From: Tritonibacter horizontis | Lineage (GTDB): Bacteria > Pseudomonadota > Alphaproteobacteria > Rhodobacterales > Rhodobacteraceae | Assembly: GCF_001518015.1 (NCBI RefSeq) | Contig: NZ_LPUY01000017.1 | Span: forward strand, 23,197-87,196 | Direction of reading: 5' to 3' | DNA length: 64,000 nucleotides | Shown: positions 35,176 through 43,243 of the stretch, one piece after another | Layout of the letters: each line of letters begins with the position of its first letter | Numbering within the stretch: the stretch's first letter is position 1 | The notes under the pieces: generated by a model | The model's database searches: none | Told to the model about the DNA's origin: nothing | Seen by the model: only the letters and a program-made list of their open reading frames with translations | Made by a program: the position numbers and the translations under genes

Positions 35176-36465
35176 ATGAAGACTCGGCTGCGCGCGCTTT
35201 TTTGCGACCACCTCAGCATCATGCGCGGAAAATACCTGCCGCACTCCAAGATCGGTGATGACGACACGCGGTTCTGCCGCTCGGTTTTTGGCACCCATTA
35301 TGACCGCGACCTGCTGGATGCGCCGGGGTCGATGGTGAAACAGGGACTGCCGGATATGGAGCTGCGCTGGCGCGGCGAGGAGATCCGCGACAGTTGGCAT
35401 GCCTCGACCAAGATCGTGCTCGGGGATCTTTATGATGACGCCGGCGCGCCGCTGTCGCTCTGTCCGCGGGGGGCGCTGAAACGCGCGGTGGCCGCCTGGC
35501 AGGCCCGCGGACTCAGTCCCAAGATCGGGATCGAGCTGGAGGCCTATGCGCTGCAGCCCGACGACGACGGCCGTCTGGTGCCCTATGACACGCCGGGCGG
35601 GGTGGTCTATGGCACCGGTCCGTTTGCGGATCCGCTGCGGTTCAACGACCGGATCTGGGCAATGGCGGACGAAATGGGCTTCTCGCTCGATATGATCACA
35701 GCCGAGTTCGACACGCCGCAGTTTGAATACACGCTGACCTTTGACGATGCGGTGAAGGCGGTGGATGACATCGTGCTGTTTCGCCTGATGGCCCGCGAGA
35801 TCGCGCTGGAATATGGCATCGTGCTGACCTTCATGCCGAAACCGGTGCCAGGGGGCGGTGGCTCTGGCATGCATGTGAATATGTCGTTCTCGGACGAAGG
35901 CGGCGGCAATGCGCTGTCCTCGGGGCCGCGCGGGGGGCCTGAGCACATGAACGATCTGGCGCGCGGCTGTCTGGCCGGTTTCCTGCATCATCACAAGGGT
36001 CTGGCCGGGTTGATCGCGCCCACCGCCAACAGCTACATGCGGCTGCAACCGGGCAGCCTGTCGGGCTTCTGGCAGAACTGGGGCGGCGATCATCGCAATG
36101 TCACCACCCGGATCAGCTCTGAAGGGGGCGCCAAGGCACGGCTGGAACACCGGATGGCGGATGCGTCGTCGAACCCCTATACCACGGTGGCGGCGCTGTT
36201 GCAGGCCGCTCGGCTGGGGGTCGAGCAGGGGTATTCTCTGCCACCGATGGAGACCGGCGACGGGTTTGACCGCACCGATACCCGCGACAGCACCGCCATG
36301 ACCCTGAAGGGGGCGGTTGCGGATCTGGAAAAGGACCGCGCCCTGAGCGAGGCGGTGGGTGCGGAGCTGGTCGCCAACCATGTGTTCATGAAGCAGAAAG
36401 AGGTCCGCAAGACCCGCGATCTGGAGGGCGATGCCCTGCGTGATTTCTACGTGCATTTTGTCTGA
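35176..36465 (+). CDS. Glutamine synthetase family ligase (gamma-glutamylamide/polyamine synthetase-like)
   Basis: A 429-residue GS-fold ligase, distinct from housekeeping GlnA. Seen: metal ligands in GIELEAYAL near 118, GGGGSGMHVNMSF near 228, NSYMRLQPGS near 285 and ARLEHRMADASSNPY near 322. The N-terminal half diverges from GlnA, and the tail lacks the usual adenylylation loop. Family members PuuA, IpuC and AtdA1 join glutamate to putrescine, isopropylamine or aniline. AGGAAAGGAA lies just before ATG 35176. It follows the P450 across a 168-bp spacer with a palindromic element and is likely part of the same amine-handling unit. The amine is unknown. Confidence 0.88.
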   Translation: MKTRLRALFCDHLSIMRGKYLPHSKIGDDDTRFCRSVFGTHYDRDLLDAPGSMVKQGLPDMELRWRGEEIRDSWHASTKIVLGDLYDDAGAPLSLCPRGALKRAVAAWQARGLSPKIGIELEAYALQPDDDGRLVPYDTPGGVVYGTGPFADPLRFNDRIWAMADEMGFSLDMITAEFDTPQFEYTLTFDDAVKAVDDIVLFRLMAREIALEYGIVLTFMPKPVPGGGGSGMHVNMSFSDEGGGNALSSGPRGGPEHMNDLARGCLAGFLHHHKGLAGLIAPTANSYMRLQPGSLSGFWQNWGGDHRNVTTRISSEGGAKARLEHRMADASSNPYTTVAALLQAARLGVEQGYSLPPMETGDGFDRTDTRDSTAMTLKGAVADLEKDRALSEAVGAELVANHVFMKQKEVRKTRDLEGDALRDFYVHFV

Positions 36466-36557
36466 GCGCACCCCGGGCGCGCCATCACCATGCTTGCCTT
36501 TTGTGGTGCCCCTGCGCCAAGGTGGCGGCCAGAACAACAGGCAAAATGGGCGGGACA

Positions 36558-37316
36558 ATGTCTGATCAGGCGAATGAAACGGTTGAGACACCGGTCGTGA
36601 CACAGGAGGTTGCCGCCAATTGTCTTGGCGTCAAAGTGCCCCGGTCACGGTTTCTCAGCGAGAAGCGGATCGAGCGGATCAATGCCGCTCGCTATGAACG
36701 GCACGAAATCAAGGGCGCGCTGCATGTCGTGCGCCCCGAAGATCGCGTGCTGGAGGCGGGGGCCGGATTGGGGATCGTCGGTGCGGTGATTGCCAGCAAG
36801 GCGGGGGCGCAAAAGGTGCTGTCGTTTGAGGCAAACCCGGAGTTGATCCCGGTGATCCGGGCGCTGCACGAGATGAACGACCTGGGCGACCGGATCGAGC
36901 TGCGCAATCAGGTGCTTTTTGCCGGCAAGGACAGGCCGACGACGATGACGTTTCACCTGCATAACTCCTATCTTGGCTCCTCGCTCCTGAATGACGGCAA
37001 CCGTTCGGCGCGGGCGGTCGAGGTCGAGACGGTCGATGTTGCCGAGGTGATCGCAGCCTTCCAGCCGACGGTCCTGGTGATGGACATCGAAGGCGGCGAA
37101 CTGGCGCTGCTGGAAGCGATGGATCTGGCCCCGTTCCGGGCAGTGGTGATCGAATTCCACCCGGATGCCTATGAGGTCGCGGGGATGCGGCGGTGCAAGA
37201 CGATCCTGCGCGAGGCGGGGTTCAAGAAGGTCGAGGAGGTGTCAAGCCGATCTGTCTGGACCTGTCTGCGCCCGGCGGAGACAGAGCCGTCAGAGCCGTC
37301 AGAGCCGTCAGCGTAA
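36558..37316 (+). CDS. FkbM-type SAM-dependent methyltransferase
   Basis: A 252-residue class I methyltransferase of the FkbM family. Seen: SAM-binding DRVLEAGAGLGIVGAVIASKAG near 63-84 in two blocks, the acidic end of strand 2 in VLSFEANPEL near 90, VLVMDIEGGELALLEAMDL near 176 and a final FKKVEEVSSRSVW. The start is ATG 36558; ATG 36546 is four codons earlier and neither has a strong ribosome site. The C-terminus ends in a (Glu-Pro-Ser)n run made by a 9-bp tandem repeat. Substrate unknown; there is no sugar or peptide cluster nearby to suggest one. Confidence 0.85.
   Translation: MSDQANETVETPVVTQEVAANCLGVKVPRSRFLSEKRIERINAARYERHEIKGALHVVRPEDRVLEAGAGLGIVGAVIASKAGAQKVLSFEANPELIPVIRALHEMNDLGDRIELRNQVLFAGKDRPTTMTFHLHNSYLGSSLLNDGNRSARAVEVETVDVAEVIAAFQPTVLVMDIEGGELALLEAMDLAPFRAVVIEFHPDAYEVAGMRRCKTILREAGFKKVEEVSSRSVWTCLRPAETEPSEPSEPSA
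37282..37308 (+). repeat. Three tandem 9-bp repeats at the end of the FkbM gene
   Basis: CAGAGCCGT occurs three times head to tail without change. It is in frame and codes for Glu-Pro-Ser units next to the stop, so copy-number change would alter only tail length. Confidence 0.85.
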
Positions 37317-37457
37317 CCGTCGGCAGGGACGGTGGCAAACGGCGGTGGGCTTGTTTCACCGTCTGACCCTCCCCCGGGACGCAAGGCAAGGCCTGCGAAA
37401 AAGCCAGGCCCGTGCCACAGGCGCGACCGCGCCGCGCCAGCGGCGCCACCGACAGAT

Positions 37458-37526
37458 GCGGGCCCGAAGCCATAGGCTTCGGGCCCGCCATGGTATCTGG
37501 TGGCCTTCGGCCCCCTCGCGGGGGCC
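37458..37526. terminator. Double hairpin, bidirectional terminator
   Basis: First hairpin: perfect 14-base arms (37458-37471 and 37475-37488) around ATA. Second: GGCCCCC (37509-37515) / GGGGGCC (37520-37526) with a TCGC loop. They separate the convergent FkbM and aminotransferase genes. Confidence 0.75.
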
Positions 37527-37552
37527 AAAGGCGGGCGCGTCAGGCCCCGAGG

Positions 37553-38908
37553 TCAGGAGACGGCGGCGAGGCCGGCATCAAGCGAAGACAGGATCTGATC
37601 GACATCTGCTGCGGTCAGCACCAGGGGCGGTGACAGGATGATGTTGGGGCCGCTGACCCGCACCATGGTGCCGGCCTGATAGGTGACTTCCTGGATCGTC
37701 TTGATGGTCTGCTTGTCGATGGGCGCTTTTGTGTTGCGGTCGCTCACCAGTTCCAGCGCCGACATCAGCCCATGGCCACCGCGCAGGTCACCGATCAGAT
37801 CGTAGCGCGCCTGAAGCGCCTCGAGACCGGCATGAAGCTGCGTGCCGCGCGCCGCCGCATTGGTTGGCACATCGAGCCGCCGGGTCTCTGCCAGGCAGGC
37901 CAGCGCCGCCGCCGCCCCGACGGGATGGCCGGAATAGGTATAGCCATGGCCGATTGCCGCCTGGCCCGTCGTGTCCTTTTCAAACGTATCCACCAGCCGT
38001 TCCGAGATCATCACCGCACCAAAGGGGAAATAGCCGTTGGTGATGGCCTTGGCGGTGCACATCATGTCCGGCTGCACGTCCCAGTGGCGTGACCCGGTCC
38101 AGGATCCGGTGCGACCAAAGGCGGTGATCACCTCATCGGCGATCAGCAGGATACCATGTCTGGCGCAGATCTCGGCCACGCCGGGCATGAAGCTTTCATG
38201 CGGTGGGATCACCCCGCCGGCGCCCAGGATCGGCTCCATGATGAAGGCGGCGATGGTGCTGGCCCCCTGAAAGGCAATCTCGTCCTCAAGGGCCGCCAGA
38301 CAGAGCTGGGCCAGGCGCTCCGGGTCGGTTTCGTTGAAAGGATTGCGATAGGTATAGGGGGCGGGAATATGGTGACAGCCCGGCAGCAGCGGTTCGTAAG
38401 CGGTGCGAAAGTTGGCGTTGCCATTCACCGAGGCACCGCCGAAATGGGTGCCGTGGTAGCCCTTCTTGAGGCTGAGGTATTTCACCCGGCCCGGCGCGCC
38501 GCGCAGTTTGTGATACTGGCGGACCAGCCGCAGCGCCGTCTCGACCGAATCCGATCCGCCGGAGGTGAAGAACGCGCGGCTCAGCCCATCCGGGGCAAAG
38601 AAATCCCGCAGCTCCTCGGCCAGCTGGATCACCTGGTCATTGGAGGTGCCCCGAAATGTCGAGTAATAGGGCAGGACCTCCAGCTGGGCCGCGATGGCAT
38701 CCTTGACCGGCTGGCAGGAGAATCCGAGGTTGACGTTCCACAGTCCCCCGACAGCGTCGACGACCTCGTGCCCGTCCACATCGGTGATGCGCACGCCGGC
38801 AGCACCGGTGACGATGGTGGGCGGGTTGGCCAGGCTGTCGCCCGGATGCGCCATCGGATGCCAGAGGCTGCGGGCATTGTGTTCTTTCAGGAAATTGGCG
38901 TCTTTCAT
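37553..38908 (-). CDS. Class III aminotransferase (omega-amino acid/polyamine:pyruvate type)
   Basis: A 451-residue fold-type I, class III PLP aminotransferase. Seen: LWHPMAHPG near 15, FFTSGGSDSVETALRLVRQYH near 110-130, YHGTHFGG near 150, the cofactor block FIMEPILGAGGVIPP near 215-230, LLIADEVITAFGRTG near 250-265 and the PLP lysine in CTAKAITNGY near 285. Such enzymes move amino groups from beta-alanine, taurine, GABA, putrescine or arylalkylamines to pyruvate. ATG 38908 has AGGAG upstream. It lies 22 bp after the iclR gene, so the two are co-transcribed. It could supply the transaminase step for the aldehyde dehydrogenase encoded on the other side. Confidence 0.88.
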   Translation of the reverse strand: MKDANFLKEHNARSLWHPMAHPGDSLANPPTIVTGAAGVRITDVDGHEVVDAVGGLWNVNLGFSCQPVKDAIAAQLEVLPYYSTFRGTSNDQVIQLAEELRDFFAPDGLSRAFFTSGGSDSVETALRLVRQYHKLRGAPGRVKYLSLKKGYHGTHFGGASVNGNANFRTAYEPLLPGCHHIPAPYTYRNPFNETDPERLAQLCLAALEDEIAFQGASTIAAFIMEPILGAGGVIPPHESFMPGVAEICARHGILLIADEVITAFGRTGSWTGSRHWDVQPDMMCTAKAITNGYFPFGAVMISERLVDTFEKDTTGQAAIGHGYTYSGHPVGAAAALACLAETRRLDVPTNAAARGTQLHAGLEALQARYDLIGDLRGGHGLMSALELVSDRNTKAPIDKQTIKTIQEVTYQAGTMVRVSGPNIILSPPLVLTAADVDQILSSLDAGLAAVS

Positions 38909-38930
38909 CTCGGGGCTCCTGTTCGGGACG

Positions 38931-39722
38931 TCAGGGAAGGGGCATCGGCGGAAAGTCCGGCGGGCAGACGCCGCCGATCCGTTGGGTGAGGGCAAGACCC
39001 GCCGCACGCAGGGCGCGGGGTATGGCCTGTTTTTGGGTATCCGTCATGCGCGAGCTTGGCGCGGCCACCGCAAGCGCGCCCAGCACCGCGCGATCCGGAC
39101 CAAAGATCGGCACCGCATGGGAATGCACCTCGGCCTCAAATCCGCCAACGGATTGGGCCATGCCGGTGCGGCGGGCGGCGTCAATCAGACGACGGATTGC
39201 GGCCGGATCGGTCTGGGTCTGTGGGGTGCGCGCTTCCAGCGGGCCGTCGAGGATCGCGGCGACAAAGCTGTCATCGGCAAATCCGAGCACAGCCAGACCA
39301 GAGGCGGTGCCGTGAAAGGTCAGCACCTCGGCATCCTCCATCATCACCTTGGTCGCATGCTGCGGCGCATAGGCATGTGACAGCGACGCCAGCTGGTCGC
39401 CCTGCAACAGCGACAAATGGGTGGTTTCGCCGGTTTCTTCCGACAGTTCCCGCAGGACGCGGCGCGAGGCCGACAGGATCGGCACGCTGGCTTCGCGCAG
39501 AGCCGCCAGACGCAAAACCTGCGGTCCAAGGCGATAGGAGCGCGCGCCATCGACCTGCTCGACGAATCCCACCGCCTGCAACTCTGTCATCAGCCGATAG
39601 ACTGTCGCCTTGTTCATCCCCGACAGGCGTGTGAGGTCGCTCAGCCCGATCTCAAGCCGCCCGTGGTTGAAATAGCCAAGTAAGTTCAGTGCTTTGGACA
39701 CAGTTCCCATGGGCGCGTGCAT
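38931..39722 (-). CDS. IclR family transcriptional regulator
   Basis: A 263-residue IclR-type regulator. Seen: an N-terminal winged helix (about 8-65) with LSDLTRLSGMNKATVYRLMTELQAVGFV in two blocks, and a GAF-like effector domain (about 80-250) with LSHAYAPQHATKV and GFEAEVHSHAVPIFG. Either ATG 39722 or ATG 39710 may start it. It is divergent from the tripartite transporter operon; an inverted repeat typical of IclR operators lies between (39828-39846). Likely effector: the carboxylate or amine-derived acid taken up by that transporter. Confidence 0.9.
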   Translation of the reverse strand: MHAPMGTVSKALNLLGYFNHGRLEIGLSDLTRLSGMNKATVYRLMTELQAVGFVEQVDGARSYRLGPQVLRLAALREASVPILSASRRVLRELSEETGETTHLSLLQGDQLASLSHAYAPQHATKVMMEDAEVLTFHGTASGLAVLGFADDSFVAAILDGPLEARTPQTQTDPAAIRRLIDAARRTGMAQSVGGFEAEVHSHAVPIFGPDRAVLGALAVAAPSSRMTDTQKQAIPRALRAAGLALTQRIGGVCPPDFPPMPLP

Positions 39723-39827
39723 TCCTGATCTGCCGAAATTCTCAGCGCCGTTGCGGGCATTGGATGGCGCCGTTGTAGTTTTTGTTGACAGATGAACCCT
39801 GTCCCTGTCAATCTAAATTCAAACCAA

Positions 39828-39846
39828 TGGTTCAAATAATGAACCA
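39828..39846. promoter_or_regulatory. IclR-type operator candidate in the iclR/tctC region
   Basis: Perfect inverted repeat TGGTTCA (39828-39834), spacer AATAA, TGAACCA (39840-39846). A second pair, TTGACAG (39785-39791) and CTGTCAA (39805-39811), lies upstream. The position in a 260-bp divergent region fits control of both iclR and tctCBA. Confidence 0.6.
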
Positions 39847-39982
39847 GATGCGGGCCAACGCGACCCGCGCAAGACAACCAAGAACGAGCAGCCAGAAACG
39901 CTGCCATGATGAACCGGGCCGCAACCGACGGGACGATCGGTGCTGGGGTCCAGAATGCGGATGGCGATCAGGGAGAGAGCCA

Positions 39983-40942
39983 ATGAGAGTGACTTCAATC
40001 TTCAAGACACCGCTTGCGACAATCGGCGCTGCGGCGGCCGGGGCTGTCCTGGCTGCGGGTGCGGCGCTGGCGGACTACCCCGAAAAACCCGTGAATTTCA
40101 TCGTGCCCTGGCCTCCGGGCGATCTGGAGGATGTGCTGACCCGCATGATCGCCGAGGATTTCCAGGCCAAATACGGCGTTGCGGCAGCGGTGGTGAACAA
40201 ACCGGGCGGCGGCGGCGGTCCCTTTCCCGGCGCGATCGAGGTCGCCAATGCGCCCGCCGATGGTTATACCGTTGGCTCCTTCGTGATCGGGGTGCCAGTG
40301 ATGGGGCATCAGATCGACATCCCGCCGCTGACCCCGGCGAAGTTCGACCCGCTGGGCATTTTCCTGACCTATCCGTTTGTCATCGCTACCTCCGGTGATG
40401 CGCCCTACAGCTCCATGGCGGAGCTGGCGGCCTATGCGCAGGACAATGACGTGGTGCTGGGGCATTTCGGCGACGTGCTGACCCCGACCCAGGTGACCAA
40501 AGCCTATGCGAAATCCGCCGGTTTCGAATGGGGCTCTGACGCGGCCTTTGATGCACTGGATTGCAACACGCTGGCCTCTGGCGATGCCGATGTGATCAAC
40601 ACCACGCTGCAGCTGATCCTGCCCTGTCTCGATCAGGTCAAGGTGCTGGTGTCGATCACCGACCAACGCATTCCGCTGGTGCCGGATGCGCCCGCGATTG
40701 CAGAGCTGGAACCGGATCTGAACATCGCGCTGTGGAATGGTCTCTTTGTCACCAAGGACACGCCGCAGGATGTGCGGGACAAGATCATCGCCGTGGCACA
40801 AGAAACGGTCAATTCCGAACGGGCGCAGGCCGTGGCGGCGGAAACCGGTGCGCTGGTCTACTGGCAATCGGCCGAAGACAGCGCCGCGCGGGTGGCCAAT
40901 GACATCGACACGATGGCCCGGATCGGCGCGGCGCTGGAATAG
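39983..40942 (+). CDS. Tripartite tricarboxylate transporter substrate-binding protein (TctC family)
   Basis: A 319-residue periplasmic receptor of the TTT family. Seen: a signal peptide (about 1-30, ending ALA-DYPEKP), then YPEKPVNFIVPWPPGDLEDVLTR with the carboxylate-binding P-loop-like segment, VVNKPGGGGGPFPG near 65-78 and GYTVGSF near 93. GGGAGAG lies before ATG 39983. TTT receptors bind di/tricarboxylates or aromatic acids. A strong hairpin follows it, which would favour the receptor over the membrane subunits. Confidence 0.92.
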   Translation: MRVTSIFKTPLATIGAAAAGAVLAAGAALADYPEKPVNFIVPWPPGDLEDVLTRMIAEDFQAKYGVAAAVVNKPGGGGGPFPGAIEVANAPADGYTVGSFVIGVPVMGHQIDIPPLTPAKFDPLGIFLTYPFVIATSGDAPYSSMAELAAYAQDNDVVLGHFGDVLTPTQVTKAYAKSAGFEWGSDAAFDALDCNTLASGDADVINTTLQLILPCLDQVKVLVSITDQRIPLVPDAPAIAELEPDLNIALWNGLFVTKDTPQDVRDKIIAVAQETVNSERAQAVAAETGALVYWQSAEDSAARVANDIDTMARIGAALE

Positions 40943-40962
40943 CTCCGGCCGTGACGAAAACA

Positions 40963-40991
40963 GGCGCAAGCGGGGCGGACCCGTTTGCGCC
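40963..40991 (+). terminator. Hairpin between tctC and tctB (attenuator)
   Basis: Twelve-base arms (40963-40974 and 40980-40991) with one G-T wobble and loop GCGGA. There is no T tract, so partial termination or 3' protection of the tctC message is likely. Confidence 0.55.
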
Positions 40992-41077
40992 GGACCACCT
41001 CCCCGCGCCTGCTGCCGGGGGCCTTGCGTTTGGCCCCGGCGGAGTTTTCCCAACCCGTGATCTTGTCCGAGACCCCT

Positions 41078-41608
41078 ATGCAAAGCGAACGTGAACGCAG
41101 ATTTGTCGGCCCACGGCGGGGGCAGCTGCTCTTTATCCTCAGCTTTCTGATGCTGTCGGCCGTGCTGTTGTCGCTGATTGGCCAGCAGACAGCCTGGGTC
41201 AAGAAGACCAGCTTTTTCGCCCAGCCCCGGTTCTGGCCGGCGGTGGGCGTTGGCGGCATGGTGCTGTTCACCGCGCTGCATCTGTGGCGCCTGCCGTTTC
41301 GCCGCATCGAGCGTGCCGATCTGCGCGAGGCGCTGCGTTGGGGGGCGGGGTTGGAATTCGCGCTCTGGTTCATGGGCTATGTGATGCTGGTGCCATGGGT
41401 TGGCTACCTGCCGATGACAATGATCTTCGTGCCGCTGCTTGCGCGCCGCATGGGCTACCGCAGGCCACGGATGATGGCGATCAGCTTCGGCTTTGCCGTG
41501 CTGACGGTGCTGGTGTTCAAGGGGCTGCTGGCGGTGCGTATCCCCGGAGCGCTGCTGTATGAATATCTGCCGGATGGGCTGCGCAGCTTTGCCATCCTTT
41601 ATCTCTAG
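41078..41608 (+). CDS. Tripartite tricarboxylate transporter small membrane subunit (TctB family)
   Basis: A 176-residue small subunit of the TTT carrier, with four predicted membrane helices: QLLFILSFLMLSAVLLSLIG near 18, FWPAVGVGGMVLFTALHLW near 50, LEFALWFMGYVMLVPWVGYL near 90 and MAISFGFAVLTVLVFKGLLA near 132. ATG 41078 is chosen, since it puts a basic tail (QSERERR) before helix 1; its ribosome site is poor. It lies 15 bp before tctA. Confidence 0.88.
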   Translation: MQSERERRFVGPRRGQLLFILSFLMLSAVLLSLIGQQTAWVKKTSFFAQPRFWPAVGVGGMVLFTALHLWRLPFRRIERADLREALRWGAGLEFALWFMGYVMLVPWVGYLPMTMIFVPLLARRMGYRRPRMMAISFGFAVLTVLVFKGLLAVRIPGALLYEYLPDGLRSFAILYL

Positions 41609-41623
41609 GAAAGATCTGCGCCC

Positions 41624-43243
41624 ATGGACCTGATCCTGTCTGCAATCGAAATCCTGATGCGCTGGGACGTGGCGCTGGCGCTCTTGGCGGGGTCCGTGGG
41701 CGGGGTGCTGATCGGCGCAATCCCCGGTGTTGGTCCGGCGGTTGCGATTGCCATCCTGTTGCCGGCGACGTTTTCCATGGATCCCATCGTCGGGCTGACG
41801 GTGCTTTTGGGGATCTACGGCTCCTCCATGTATGGCGGGGCGATCCCGGCGATCCTGATCAACACGCCCGGCACCGCGGTCAATGCGCTGACCACCTATG
41901 ACGGCTATCCGATGACCGCGCGGGGAGAGCCGCGCCGGGCGCTGAGCCTGGCCTATTCCGCCAGTTTCTTTGGCGGGATCTTTTCGGTGATCTGTCTGAT
42001 CCTTTTTGCGCCGGTGCTGGCCAAGGTGGCGCCGCTGTTCGGCGCCCGCGAGATCTTTCTGGCGGCACTGCTTGGTCTGTTGCTGGTGGTTGTTGCCCAC
42101 CGGGGGCAGGCGCTGATCGCCGGGGCGCTGGCCTGTCTGGGGATTTTTCTCAACACCATCGGCATGGAGCCGGTGAAATACACCCAGCGCTATACCTTTG
42201 GCGTTGATGCGCTTGGGTCTGGCATCAATCTGATCGTCGTGGTGCTGGGGCTTTTTGCGATCAGCCAGGCCTTTGCGCTGCTGACCGAAGAAGACGAAAA
42301 GATCCGCGTGACCAAGCTCCGGGGCGGGTTGTTTCAGGGGCTGCGCGAACTGGCGCGTCACCCGCGTGTCGCCTCTGTTTCGGCGGGTTTCGGCGTGGTG
42401 ATGGGGATGGTGCCCGGCGTCGGCGAGTTTACCGCGCAATTCATGTCCTACACCTATGCGCAGAAGACCTCGAAGCGGCCGCAGGATTTCGGCAATGGCT
42501 CCTCCGAGGGGCTGATCGCGGCCGAAGCCGCCAATAACGCCGTGCCCGCCGCCGCCATGGTGCCGCTCCTCGCGCTGGGCATCCCGGGCGAGGCACTGAC
42601 CGCGATGATGCTGTCGGTGTTTTACGTGCACAATGTGGTGCCGGGGCCGGGGCTGTTCCAGAACCAGATGGATTTTGTCGTCGCGCTCTATCTGGCGCTT
42701 CTGATCCTGAATGTGCTGGTGCTGATCTTCCTGCTGGCCGCGACCCGGTCGCTGGTGCAAGTGGTGCGCATCCCCAACCGGTTCCTCGGCGTCGCGATCC
42801 TGACCCTGAGCTTTGTCGGGGTCTATTCGCTGCGCAACTCTGCCAGCGATTGCCTGATCGCGGCGGGCTTTGGCCTGTTCGGATTTGTTCTGAAACGGCT
42901 GCACCTTCCGGCGGTGCCGATCATCCTCGGCATGGTGCTGGGAGGCATCATGGAAGTGAAGCTGCGCGCCGCCATGGCGCGGGTCAAGACACCCTTTGAT
43001 TTCATTGACCGCCCGGTGGCGTTTGTCCTGTTTACCATCATCATACTGGTGCTCGTGACGCATCTCTTTCGCATTCGCAAAGAAGCCCGCGCACTGAAGG
43101 AGGCCGAATGGCAGATCAAGACCTCATCGACGCGCTTCGGGTCGCTCCTGTTGCGCCGCAGAAGCTCTTTCTTGAAGGAACATGGACGCAAGGTTCGGGC
43201 GCGCCATGCGACGTTACTTCGCCGATTGACGGATCTGTTCTGA
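41624..43243 (+). CDS. Tripartite tricarboxylate transporter large membrane subunit (TctA family)
   Basis: A 539-residue carrier with about 11 helices. Seen: the family signature GGVLIGAIPGVGPAVAIAILLP near 27-48, the GIYGSSMYGGAIPAILINTPGT block near 65-86 and the second-half repeat MGMVPGVGEFTAQFMSYTYA near 262. TctA proteins are usually about 500 residues; here the homologous part ends near 495 and the last 45 residues (Arg/Lys-rich) are read in a different frame over the first 136 bp of the aldehyde dehydrogenase gene. Confidence 0.9.
   Translation: MDLILSAIEILMRWDVALALLAGSVGGVLIGAIPGVGPAVAIAILLPATFSMDPIVGLTVLLGIYGSSMYGGAIPAILINTPGTAVNALTTYDGYPMTARGEPRRALSLAYSASFFGGIFSVICLILFAPVLAKVAPLFGAREIFLAALLGLLLVVVAHRGQALIAGALACLGIFLNTIGMEPVKYTQRYTFGVDALGSGINLIVVVLGLFAISQAFALLTEEDEKIRVTKLRGGLFQGLRELARHPRVASVSAGFGVVMGMVPGVGEFTAQFMSYTYAQKTSKRPQDFGNGSSEGLIAAEAANNAVPAAAMVPLLALGIPGEALTAMMLSVFYVHNVVPGPGLFQNQMDFVVALYLALLILNVLVLIFLLAATRSLVQVVRIPNRFLGVAILTLSFVGVYSLRNSASDCLIAAGFGLFGFVLKRLHLPAVPIILGMVLGGIMEVKLRAAMARVKTPFDFIDRPVAFVLFTIIILVLVTHLFRIRKEARALKEAEWQIKTSSTRFGSLLLRRRSSFLKEHGRKVRARHATLLRRLTDLF

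Noticed and set aside
34297..36603. A 768-codon minus-strand frame opposite the P450 and GS-like genes
   Set aside because: Both plus-strand genes have catalytic motifs and ribosome sites; this frame has neither.
39995..43063. A 1022-codon open frame on the minus strand across tctCBA
   Set aside because: It is the mirror of three well-supported genes, its product is an Arg/His/Gln-rich string without any domain, and high GC makes such antisense frames common.
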